Assembly (NCBI RefSeq): GCF_019091085.1
Contig: NZ_JAGXJY010000011.1
Span: 1-64,000 of the forward strand
Length of the DNA: 64,000 bases
From: Mesorhizobium sp. GbtcB19
GTDB taxonomy: Bacteria; Pseudomonadota; Alphaproteobacteria; Rhizobiales; Rhizobiaceae
Reading direction: 5' to 3'
The translations under genes and the position numbers were made by a program. The stretch's first letter is position 1, and each line of letters starts with the position of its first letter. Positions 16,119-23,929 of the stretch are shown one piece after another. The notes under the pieces are model-generated. The model saw nothing but the letters and a program-made list of their open reading frames with translations, did not search any database and was not told the origin of the DNA.

Positions 16119-16625
16119 TCACACCGGCAGGCTTGTCACGCCGGTCGAAAGATGCGGCTCGGCCGGTGTGGCTGTGGAGCCAACCTTGGCGCTTGCGCCC
16201 GCTTTGCCCTTCATCGTCTCGACGAGCACGCGGTCGACCGACAATCCGCCCGCGCCGCTCAGCGCCAGGATGAACATACCGCCAGCAATCGCGAGGTCCT
16301 TTTCGAAATGCAGCAATTCGTTCTGGCTGGCGAAATTGGTGTGGAAGAGGCTTGCCGTCATCAGGCAGAACAGGCCGAGCCCGACCGCGCCCAGCCGCGC
16401 CAGTATGCCCAAGGCCACCGACAGGCCGGCGCCGAGCTGCAGCAGGATGGTGGCGACGAGCAGCGGCGTGCCGACTCCGAGCGCGGCCATCGCTTTTTGA
16501 GCGCCCTCGAAATGCGTCGCCAGTTGCAGTCCCTCATGCACGAAGATCAGGGACAGAAGCAGCCGGCCGGCAAGCAGGACGACGTCCCTGGCATGCAGCT
16601 TCTCGGCAAGTTCGGTCGATGTCAT
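16119..16625 (-). CDS. DoxX-family membrane protein
   Basis: 168 residues from MTSTELAEKLHARD, about four transmembrane helices (LLAGRLLLSLIFVHEGLQL; LLVATILLQLGAGLSVALGI; AGGMFILALSGAGGLSVD). The DoxX/YphA family consists of inner-membrane subunits linked to thiosulfate or thiol redox chemistry in some species, but most members are unassigned. It may be read with the upstream MBL/TPR pair, 208 bp away, although hairpins intervene. Confidence 0.88.
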   Translation of the reverse strand: MTSTELAEKLHARDVVLLAGRLLLSLIFVHEGLQLATHFEGAQKAMAALGVGTPLLVATILLQLGAGLSVALGILARLGAVGLGLFCLMTASLFHTNFASQNELLHFEKDLAIAGGMFILALSGAGGLSVDRVLVETMKGKAGASAKVGSTATPAEPHLSTGVTSLPV

Positions 16626-16672
16626 GGTCGGCTCCAGTCTTTGGAAACAGGCAGGATCGAGATTGAAAGGTC

Positions 16673-16823
16673 GGAGCCGGCGCGAGGGAGAGGAACGCCG
16701 GCTCCGGTTTTCGGGCGCTACCGCCGTGGCGCCCAAAAAGTTGGTGTTAGCGAGAGAGATCAGCGCGAGGCCCCCTCTCCGGCCGCTTCGCGGCCACCTC
16801 TCCCCGCTTCGTGGGGCGAGGAA
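16673..16823. repeat. hairpin cluster and half of a dispersed repeat
   Basis: Three structures lie between TPR and DoxX. GGAGCCGGCG/CGCCGGCTCC (16,673-16,705) is a perfect 10-bp-arm stem. GGGCGC/GCGCCC lies at 16,714-16,735, with A-tract on the right. At 16,769-16,823, CCCCTCTCCGGCCGCTTCGC... and the rest up to GTGGGGCGAGGAA resemble one arm of the larger inverted repeat at 29,651-29,849. These probably end TPR transcription. Confidence 0.7.
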
Positions 16824-16833
16824 ACAGGCGGGG

Positions 16834-17295
16834 TTACTTCGTCACCTTGGTGTCGATGGCCTGCTTGAGGTCCGAAAGCTCCTCGCAGCCGGCCGGGCAG
16901 AGTTTTTCCAGTGAGGCAAGCTGCTCGTTGGCCTTGGCCATGTCGCCGGTCTCGACATAGAGCTCGCCCAGATATTCATGCGCGGCCTTGTGGTCGGGCT
17001 TAAGCTCGAGCGCCTTTGTGTAGTAGGTGAGCGAGGTCTGATAGTCGCCGGTCTTGCGCAGCGTGAAGCCGAGCAGATTGTAGACGTCGGCCTGCTGGGT
17101 GTCCTGCGCGAGGTCGCGCAGGTCGGCCAACGCGCCCTTGTAGTCCTTGGCGTCGATCTTGGCCTTGACGGCCGTGAGGTCCGGCGCATCGGCGCCTTCG
17201 ATGTCGTCGACGGCATAGGCCGGAACGGCGATGGCGATCGGGGCCGCGGTCAAGACCGCAATGGCGCCGAGCACCGCGAAAAGTGCGTGTTTCAT
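16834..17295 (-). CDS. exported TPR-repeat protein
   Basis: 153 residues with a signal peptide (about 1-29, cleaved after AYA). The mature part holds about three tetratricopeptide repeats (ADVYNLLGFTLRKTGDYQTS; KAAHEYLGELYVETGDMAKA). The family is known in rhizobia as periplasmic TPR proteins. It lies 35 bp downstream of the MBL-fold gene on the same strand, so the two are probably co-transcribed. The partner is unknown. Confidence 0.88.
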   Translation of the reverse strand: MKHALFAVLGAIAVLTAAPIAIAVPAYAVDDIEGADAPDLTAVKAKIDAKDYKGALADLRDLAQDTQQADVYNLLGFTLRKTGDYQTSLTYYTKALELKPDHKAAHEYLGELYVETGDMAKANEQLASLEKLCPAGCEELSDLKQAIDTKVTK

Positions 17296-17330
17296 GGAAG
17301 TTGTCGCTTTCTGTTCAGGATCCGATTCAA

Positions 17331-18302
17331 TCAGATCTCGGTTGGAGTGAAGGCGTAGGCGCTGCCGTCCTTGACGAAGCTGCCGGTGCCGGGGAACGGG
17401 AAGTGCGAGCCGCAGATGCGGACATTGTCGGCAATCACCTGATCGATGATTTTGTGACGCGTGGTGATCGCCATCGGCCCGTCCTGGTCGTAGGCGCCCT
17501 GCCATTCGGGATGCGGGGCAAGCAGCGCCGGCACGTACATGGTGTCGGCCGAGACGAGGAACTGCTCGGCGCCGGCATCGACATGGTAGACGGAATGTCC
17601 GGGCGTATGGCCGGGCGCCGCCATGATGCGGATGCCGGGCACCACCTCCGCGCCGTCCTCGACCAGCTTCCAGTTCTTCCATTTCGGGAAGTTCTCGGCG
17701 ATGCGCTTGCCCGCCGGCTTGCGGCCCTCGGGCAGCTTGGCGAGGCGGCTGGGATCGGTCCACCAGTTGTACTCGGTGGCGTTGACGATCAGCTCGGAGT
17801 TCGGGAATACCGGGTCGTTGGTGCCCTTCTCCATCAGGCCCCAGACATGGTCGGGGTGGAAATGCGAGATCAAGATGGTGTCGATCGCCTTGTAGTCGAT
17901 GCCGGCGGCCTTCATATTGGCCGGCAGATGCGTGGCGTTGGCCTGCCACTGGCCGACGCCGGAGCCGGCATCCATCATGATGGTGCGGCCGTTCATCTGA
18001 AGCACCACGACGGTGAGCGGGATCGGCATGAAGTCGGTGGTGAGCCCCGCCTTGGCGAGCGCTGCCTTGGTGTCGTCGACCGACACGTCCTTGATGAAGG
18101 CCGGGTCGTGTGGCTTGCGCCAAATGCCGTCATAGACGGCGGTGACCTCGAGCGAGCCCACCTTGTATTTGTAGAAGCCGACCAGCGGCTCGACCGGCGT
18201 TTCGGCGTGAGCCGCGGGCGCGAATTCCAGCTTGCCGGCAATGCCGAAGGCGGCAGCGGCGGCGGCTGATCCGAGCACCATGCGGCGTGTCATGTTGAAC
18301 AT
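17331..18302 (-). CDS. Tat-exported MBL-fold metallohydrolase
   Basis: 323 residues. The N-terminus carries a twin-arginine signal (TRRMVLGS, residues 5-12, then an Ala-rich h-region and AHA cleavage near 33). Zinc ligands are visible: H147, H149, D151 and H152 in SHFHPDH, and later PGHTPGH, ADTM and the C-terminal GSHFPFPG His. This is the metallo-beta-lactamase hydrolase fold, of the AHL-lactonase/quorum-quenching-like group. It acts in the periplasm; the substrate is unknown. Confidence 0.92.
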   Translation of the reverse strand: MFNMTRRMVLGSAAAAAAFGIAGKLEFAPAAHAETPVEPLVGFYKYKVGSLEVTAVYDGIWRKPHDPAFIKDVSVDDTKAALAKAGLTTDFMPIPLTVVVLQMNGRTIMMDAGSGVGQWQANATHLPANMKAAGIDYKAIDTILISHFHPDHVWGLMEKGTNDPVFPNSELIVNATEYNWWTDPSRLAKLPEGRKPAGKRIAENFPKWKNWKLVEDGAEVVPGIRIMAAPGHTPGHSVYHVDAGAEQFLVSADTMYVPALLAPHPEWQGAYDQDGPMAITTRHKIIDQVIADNVRICGSHFPFPGTGSFVKDGSAYAFTPTEI

Positions 18303-18359
18303 CAGAAATCTCCTCTTGTGGCTACGTTCTGCTTCAGGTTTCAGGCGGTACGATTGAAT

Positions 18360-18387
18360 GGCGGAGGGCCCGGTGCGACCCTCCGCC
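18360..18387. terminator. hairpin downstream of the small exported gene
   Basis: GGCGGAGGG and CCCTCCGCC form a perfect 9-bp stem about 130 bp past the stop of the minus-strand gene at 18,519. No T-run follows, so Rho-independent termination is uncertain. The rest of 18,303-18,518 shows no gene. Confidence 0.4.
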
Positions 18388-18518
18388 GGCTGCGGAAACC
18401 GGAGTCGGCCGGTCCGACTGAAGACCGACCTGCGCCGGGGAGATCGGGACTTCGGTTCCTTAACCGACGAGGCGTGCCTTCCTCACCCGGATGGGACGTT
18501 CGGCCCCGAACTCCGAGC

Positions 18519-18734
18519 TCAATGACCCCAGATGCGTTGGCCGGGCTCATCCGCAGCAATCCTGGCCGCCGGCTTCATGTCGTGGGCGGCCATTTCGGGC
18601 TTCACGATGGAAGCGGTGGTGGTGGTGTCGACGGCGACAGCCTGCTGGCCGGTCGCGGAGAAGTGGTCGCTGCCGGCAAAGGCGCTGCCGGTGGCAACGA
18701 GAATGGCGAGAGCGGCGAAGACGGTTCTGTTCAT
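18519..18734 (-). CDS. small exported protein, DUF680-like
   Basis: 71 residues with a Sec signal (MNRTVFAALAILVATGSAFA, 20 residues). The mature peptide begins GSDHFSATGQQAVAVDTTTT, then ASIVKP, and ends IWGH. This length and the GSD...TAS pattern match the DUF680 family, a group of tiny exported proteins abundant in Mesorhizobium. A GGAAGGA site precedes the ATG. The function is unknown. It flanks the conflict-system module on its left. Confidence 0.75.
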   Translation of the reverse strand: MNRTVFAALAILVATGSAFAGSDHFSATGQQAVAVDTTTTASIVKPEMAAHDMKPAARIAADEPGQRIWGH

Positions 18735-19007
18735 GTCGGTATTCCTTCCGGTTTGATCGATGCGTGCCTTGGGAGGATGGCCTCGCTACAGCCAAGACCC
18801 GGAAGGCCCGGGCTTTATTCCCGGGGCGCGGCAGATTTTTTTGCGCGGGCATGGGAAGTACTGCCCGAACCGGCAGCACCGAACGCTGCTGGTTCGGAGG
18901 CATCACGGATTTTGCGGCGGCCATGCACCGGCAAGAAATGGCTCGCCTACCCAAGTATTATCGGCAATACTGGCGTTGGCGTGACAATCACGGAGGGGGA
19001 GTTCGAA

Positions 19008-19313
19008 GTGGCGGATACTGTCGTTTTCCAAGTGGAAGGTTTTGAGATCCGGGCTGAAGTCTCGGACACAGGAGGGCCGCTCAAGGCCGCCGGCGCCGAG
19101 GATGTGGCGCATGTGGCGCAGAAGCCGTTCAAGGCGGCCATCGGAATGGTCGGGGCTCTTGCCGACGCCTTCGCGGACGCCTTCAAGGGACGTAAAGTCG
19201 GCGCGGCGGAGATAACCCTCGGCCTCAAGGTCACCGCCAAGGGCGATTTCATCGTCGTGGGATCGTCGGGGGAAGCCTCGCTCAACCTGAAACTTACACT
19301 GACGCCCGGTTGA
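19008..19313 (+). CDS. Trypco1-like (CU044_2847-type) partner of trypsin-NACHT protein
   Basis: 101 residues. The start is GTG 19,008, set by GGAGGGGGA seven bases upstream; the longer open frame to the left has no ribosome site. A beta-strand N-terminus (MADTVVFQVEGFEIRAEVSD) is followed by a helix of about 30 residues (KPFKAAIGMVGALADAFADA) and a second beta region (AAEITLGLKVTAKGDFIVVG then LNLKLTLTPG). This matches the trypsin-co-occurring domain 1 family, which occurs beside or fused to trypsin-like proteases in bacterial conflict operons. Its stop lies 7 bp before the protease-NTPase gene, so the two are co-expressed. It may regulate or be cleaved by the protease; that is inference. Confidence 0.78.
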   Translation: MADTVVFQVEGFEIRAEVSDTGGPLKAAGAEDVAHVAQKPFKAAIGMVGALADAFADAFKGRKVGAAEITLGLKVTAKGDFIVVGSSGEASLNLKLTLTPG

Positions 19314-19320
19314 GGCGACC

Positions 19321-22300
19321 ATGAATGCCGATGTTCTCCAGGCGGCGACGTTCCGCCTGGAGACCAAGGATCGCAAGCTGGCCGGCACGGCTGTTCTCGT
19401 CGATGGCGAGGGCACCCTGCTGACTTGTCATCATGTCGCCGCGACAGGCAGCGAGCTCGTGGCGACCAGCCGGGACGGAGTAAGAGCAAAGGTCGCCTGG
19501 CTTACCTCCTCCGACAACGTACTGGCAGCTTGCGACCTGGCGCTGATGCGACTCGACATGCCGCCGGACACTTCCCTTCCAGCCGCCGTCCCGCTTCTGT
19601 CCGCCGCTATCGGAGGGCCTTTCCAGACACGTGTCCAGCTCTTGGCCGCCGGGGCCTTCGGCGAAAGCGCGCCATTGAGCGGAACCGTCACGGGGGAAAT
19701 GAAGATAAGCTACCCGCACGATGCCCGCACCTACACCATCACCGGCGGCCTGGTAACGGGCTTCCAGGTGCTTGGCGGCATGAGCGGATCGCCGATCTGG
19801 GACCCTGTCCGAGGCGCGGTCACCGGCTTGCTCGCGGTCGGCTCCGAACCGGGCAATATCGGGGGCTTCGTCAGCCCACTAGCGCAAGCAGCCGCTTCCC
19901 AGACGCTGCAGCGACTGCTCGCCCACAACGAGCAAACCGTTCCCCGCTACGGCAATTCGCCCAATCGTCTGGCGGCCAAAGAGCTGCTGAGGTCGGCCAC
20001 GGAAACGACGCTGCAGCGGATGCGCGACCGCGACATCATCGTTACGGCCGACCGTATCGTTTCGCGCGAGGGCTTCGAGCAAGCCCTGAATGATTTCCTG
20101 CAATCGAACGTCGCAGCCTTTCCGATTATCTCCGCCGCCGGCCAGGGCAAAACGACGCTCCTCGTGCAATTGGCAACGCAGCGCTCGCAATACCCTGTCT
20201 GGCTCGTTCGCGGCGCCGACCTACCCAGCAACCAGCCCGTAGCGCAGGCATTTGAAGCGCTCCTGGCAGCGTCCGCAGCCATGCCCGCCGGGTGCGGCAT
20301 GCAGGCGCTTGGAAGCCGCTGCGAGCCAAAGCCGCTGTTGCTGCTCGATGGCCTCAACGAAGTGCCGCTGGAACTTCGAAAGGTCGCCGATGAATGGCTT
20401 CCCGACCTGCTGGGCTTAATCGACCGAACGGGTTGGCGCATGGTTTTCACCACGCAGCGCGAACTGTTCTCCCGCGTCGAAAAGCAGGTAGGCAAAAAGC
20501 TGTTCATGGCGAAGGCTGCGGACGAAGAACGGGGTTGGTTCCGACTGGGTCAATTCACCACTGATGAGGCCGCTCAAGCGGCGCAGGCCTACCACCTCCC
20601 GGCCAGTCTTGCCCGCGCGATCGGTCGCCAACCTTTGATGTTTCGCCTGGCGACACCTGGCGCGGGCACCCAGCACCGCAGCGCCGTCCTGTCGAGTTAT
20701 CTCGACACGCTGCTCGACCGGGCAATGGTGCAGTTGAAGGACAGGCATCCCGCCAAGGCTCGTGCACAGACGATCGCGCTGGCGGCGGAGATGGCCAAAG
20801 AACCTTCCGGCGTACTCGGCTTCGACCACGAAGCCGTCGCGGACGCCGCGCTGGTCAATGCGTTATGCCACGCCAACATCCTTGAACCGGTCGAGGCAGG
20901 TTACCGCATCATCTTCGACGAATTGAACGACTTTTTATTGGCGTTGAAATTAGCCGCGGACGGCGCGTCAAACTGGCCAACCGCGGCACCCAATGTCGTC
21001 ACACTGACGATCGAGCTTCTGCTGGACAAAGATCAGGCGAAGGCCACGCAGATGGCGGAGCAGGTCGCCACGGGCAGCGGGAATGCCAGTATTTGGGACT
21101 GGCTCCGCTTCTTCGGCATCCTGGTTGGTTTGGAACGAAGGCCCGAATTGGATGCGGCGAAAATCTCAATCGTGAATGCGCTCGTCGAAAAAGAGCTCGT
21201 CGAAAGCGCGATCAGCGCCGAGACCGACCTGCCTGCCAGCCTGCCTTTGCCCGCTCTTCGGATCTTGCTGAGAGAGGCTATCCTTTTGCAGGAGGGCTAT
21301 GGCTGGCGTGAAAAGGACGTCTACAGCAAGTGGCATCGCCCCGGCACGGTGGGATCCGCCCGACTTGGACTCGGGCTGACGCGTCTGGTGGCCGAGCTCG
21401 TGCAGGAAGATACGATCGACGGAGCGGGCATTTTGATCGACCTGCTCTCGGATGGCGCAACGTTGTCCCATCACAGCGAGCGCGGAGCATCTCGCGAAGC
21501 GACGGTCGGCAGCTTCGCCTTATGCATGCTGCTCGCCCATCGCGAGCGGATCGGCCTTGGCCGAGTGTTCAAGGAGGTCATCCTTGTCGAGCGACAGGGT
21601 GGCGATTCCCTCCTGGAAGCCCTTTGTGAGGATGAGCCAAGCCTGGTGGCGGAACAACTCGAGCAGTCGGCGCAGCAGAGGCCTGGGCCAACGCCTGTTG
21701 TTCTGCGCAAGGCCTGGATGACGTTGCTGGAAAAGGCAGAACCAAATGAAGAAATTCGAGCGCGTATCCGCAACGGCTTGTTGCAGCTAATCGACCGATT
21801 GGACGACCTTCAACTGCAGGAAATGTTCATCGCCTGCGCGCCAACGCGGTTACTGCCGCCCGAGACGTCGCAACAATTGTTCAATAGGATCGTTGCGTCT
21901 CACTGTCTGCATGAGGCAACGTTGGTTGCAGGCGTCAGAACGAACATCGTCGGTATCAATGACGCACTTGCGATCGCCAAGCGTCTGGGACTGGAGAAGC
22001 GAGTCGTCCTGCGGTTGACAAATCATTGGAAGCCCGACGATCCGCAGCTTTCGCTCGACGATCTGGTCCCGTTGCTCAAGGCTTATTTTCCTCCCCGTGA
22101 GAAGATGAGCAGTGATGTGCGTTATGCGCTCGAAGAGGTTTGCTACAGAACGACCCTGGAACAGGCCAAAGTCTCCCAGTTCTGCGATTATCTCGAAAAG
22201 GTCCTGGCGGTCTGCCATCCAGACGATACCCACATTTTCGTCTATCCAGCCTTTTCCGCTTTTGGCGACCTAACACCTGGTCAGGCCGCATTTCGCGAAT

Positions 22301-22653
22301 GGCTTGGCTTAGAACTTTCCAAGATGAGTCAGGTGACTTCAATCGCGTCGCTTGCTTTGAAAAAGCTCATGTCAATTAACCCTATGTCAAACGAGGTACC
22401 CCCTCTCGCGTTCGTCTTTGCCCGTTCTGCCGACCCGCGCGACGTTTTCTGGTTCGCAGAAGAGGAATTTTCACCGGTTAAGGTGAGAGCAGTCCTCAAT
22501 GCCATCTTGGAAGAGACACGCCGTCGAGGCGATCAAGATGGCGAGAAGGCCCTCCTCTATCTGCTTGAGATATTCGAGGATGACAGCCTCACCCCAGCAG
22601 AACGCAAGGATCGCATCTGGAAAGCAATAATGTCGGGGAAACTATCCCGCTGA
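19321..22653 (+). CDS. trypsin-like protease / NACHT-STAND NTPase fusion
   Basis: 1,110 residues, cytosolic (no signal). Residues 1-195 form a trypsin-like serine protease: catalytic His38 in LLTCHHVA, Asp72 in AACDLALMRLD and Ser155 in GGMSGSP. A linker precedes a NACHT/STAND-like NTPase (about 240-480) with P-loop SAAGQGKTT (271-279), Walker B LLLLDGLNEV (339-348) and sensor-like WRMVFTTQR (372-380). The remaining ~600 residues are helix-rich and probably form a sensor array. Effector-NTPase-sensor order is that of Avs/bNACHT antiphage proteins, where the sensor recognises a phage product and oligomerisation activates the effector. Codon use is more AT-rich in places (for example TTT TTA TTG near 20,935) than in neighbours, which suggests transfer. 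The target of cleavage is unknown. Confidence 0.9.
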   Translation: MNADVLQAATFRLETKDRKLAGTAVLVDGEGTLLTCHHVAATGSELVATSRDGVRAKVAWLTSSDNVLAACDLALMRLDMPPDTSLPAAVPLLSAAIGGPFQTRVQLLAAGAFGESAPLSGTVTGEMKISYPHDARTYTITGGLVTGFQVLGGMSGSPIWDPVRGAVTGLLAVGSEPGNIGGFVSPLAQAAASQTLQRLLAHNEQTVPRYGNSPNRLAAKELLRSATETTLQRMRDRDIIVTADRIVSREGFEQALNDFLQSNVAAFPIISAAGQGKTTLLVQLATQRSQYPVWLVRGADLPSNQPVAQAFEALLAASAAMPAGCGMQALGSRCEPKPLLLLDGLNEVPLELRKVADEWLPDLLGLIDRTGWRMVFTTQRELFSRVEKQVGKKLFMAKAADEERGWFRLGQFTTDEAAQAAQAYHLPASLARAIGRQPLMFRLATPGAGTQHRSAVLSSYLDTLLDRAMVQLKDRHPAKARAQTIALAAEMAKEPSGVLGFDHEAVADAALVNALCHANILEPVEAGYRIIFDELNDFLLALKLAADGASNWPTAAPNVVTLTIELLLDKDQAKATQMAEQVATGSGNASIWDWLRFFGILVGLERRPELDAAKISIVNALVEKELVESAISAETDLPASLPLPALRILLREAILLQEGYGWREKDVYSKWHRPGTVGSARLGLGLTRLVAELVQEDTIDGAGILIDLLSDGATLSHHSERGASREATVGSFALCMLLAHRERIGLGRVFKEVILVERQGGDSLLEALCEDEPSLVAEQLEQSAQQRPGPTPVVLRKAWMTLLEKAEPNEEIRARIRNGLLQLIDRLDDLQLQEMFIACAPTRLLPPETSQQLFNRIVASHCLHEATLVAGVRTNIVGINDALAIAKRLGLEKRVVLRLTNHWKPDDPQLSLDDLVPLLKAYFPPREKMSSDVRYALEEVCYRTTLEQAKVSQFCDYLEKVLAVCHPDDTHIFVYPAFSAFGDLTPGQAAFREWLGLELSKMSQVTSIASLALKKLMSINPMSNEVPPLAFVFARSADPRDVFWFAEEEFSPVKVRAVLNAILEETRRRGDQDGEKALLYLLEIFEDDSLTPAERKDRIWKAIMSGKLSR

Positions 22654-22849
22654 ACGAACCTCGCGGATACGGGGTCGGCGAATTCCTAAAGCCGTAGGTC
22701 AGGCCCCAGTTTGCCGATACCGACCCAACGCGGCCGCACTCTCGTCCTGAGAGGTGGTTGCGGCCTTCGATTTCCGTTTGCGGTGGCCGGCCCGGTTGGC
22801 TATCGGATGGTACGGATCGGAGGCAGGCTTGCAGCGGCGACAGGACGAA

Positions 22850-23929
22850 ATGTCAGATCACATTCCGCGCGCATCCGTGGTGATGACGGCCTATACCGAC
22901 CAGCGTTTTCTCGACAGGGCGGTCGACAGCGTCCTCAGCCAGGACTTCGAAGACCTCGAACTGATCATCGTCGACGACGCCAGCGGCCGTGGCGAGGTGT
23001 TCGAGGCGCTGGCGCGGCGCGATCCGCGCATCCTGATCCTGACCAATCCGACCAATCTCGGCACGGCCGCGGCAGCCAACCGGGGCATCGCCGCGGCGCG
23101 CGGCGACATCATCCTGCGGCTCGATTCCGACGACGTGGCCGAGCCTTCCCATGTCGCGCGGCTGGTGGCGGCGCTCGACGAGGACAGCGAGCTCGGCCTC
23201 GTCGGAAGCGCGGTGACGCTGATCGACGAAGCTGACCGGGTGGTCGGGGCTCAGGCCATGCCCGAAACGGACCTCGAAATCCGCTGGACGATCCTGTTCC
23301 ACAATCCGTTCTACCATTCGGCGGTCGCCTATCGCAGAAGCCTGTTCGAGGCGGCAGGCACATACCGGGTCCACGAGCTCGTCTCCCAGGACCATTATCT
23401 GTGGTTCGACATGCTGCCGCTCTGCAGGGCGCGCAATCTTGCCGAGCCGCTGACGCTTTACAGGTTGAACACGCTGGGACTGACGGTGGCCAACGCAACG
23501 AATGCCCGCAACCGCACGCATGCGATCCGCGAGGCTTCCTGGGCCCGTATCGGGCTCACCTACGACCTCTACGACGATGCCTTCGCGCGCGACCTGACCG
23601 GCTTCATCCGCGGCACAGACATCGCCATCGAGCGAAGGGCCGTCGCCTATCGCAAGCTGCTGGACGTGCTCGGGGTCTTCCTTGCCGCCTCCGGGCCTTT
23701 CAAGCGCCCGGACGATGCGGCGGCGGCAAGACGGCTCAAGCGCCACATCACCGCCCGCATGCTTGCCAGCCCGCCGCAGCGGCTCAAGGATGCGCTGGCG
23801 CTGTGCTTGCGGTGCCTGCCCGTCCATCCGCTCGAAGCGACCCGCGCCGCCGCCAGGCGCCTGGCGTTGGGCGTGGCATCCAGGATGGGTTCGGCCGGAT
23901 CGAACCCGTCGGGACAAGAGCGGGAATGA
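22850..23929 (+). CDS. GT2-family glycosyltransferase
   Basis: 359 residues from MSDHIPRASVVMTAYTDQ; the upstream 32-residue extension is rejected because GGACGAA precedes this ATG. The GT-A fold has the UDP-sugar motif IIVDDAS (39-45) and metal-binding DSDD (92-95). It would transfer a sugar to a surface polysaccharide or protein glycan. Its stop overlaps the next gene (ATGA at 23,926-23,929), so it works with the multidomain protein. Confidence 0.92.
   Translation: MSDHIPRASVVMTAYTDQRFLDRAVDSVLSQDFEDLELIIVDDASGRGEVFEALARRDPRILILTNPTNLGTAAAANRGIAAARGDIILRLDSDDVAEPSHVARLVAALDEDSELGLVGSAVTLIDEADRVVGAQAMPETDLEIRWTILFHNPFYHSAVAYRRSLFEAAGTYRVHELVSQDHYLWFDMLPLCRARNLAEPLTLYRLNTLGLTVANATNARNRTHAIREASWARIGLTYDLYDDAFARDLTGFIRGTDIAIERRAVAYRKLLDVLGVFLAASGPFKRPDDAAAARRLKRHITARMLASPPQRLKDALALCLRCLPVHPLEATRAAARRLALGVASRMGSAGSNPSGQERE

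Noticed and set aside
18318..19007. Upstream extension of the Trypco1-like frame
   Set aside because: It crosses the small exported gene on the other strand and a hairpin, and lacks a ribosome site; GTG 19,008 has a strong one.
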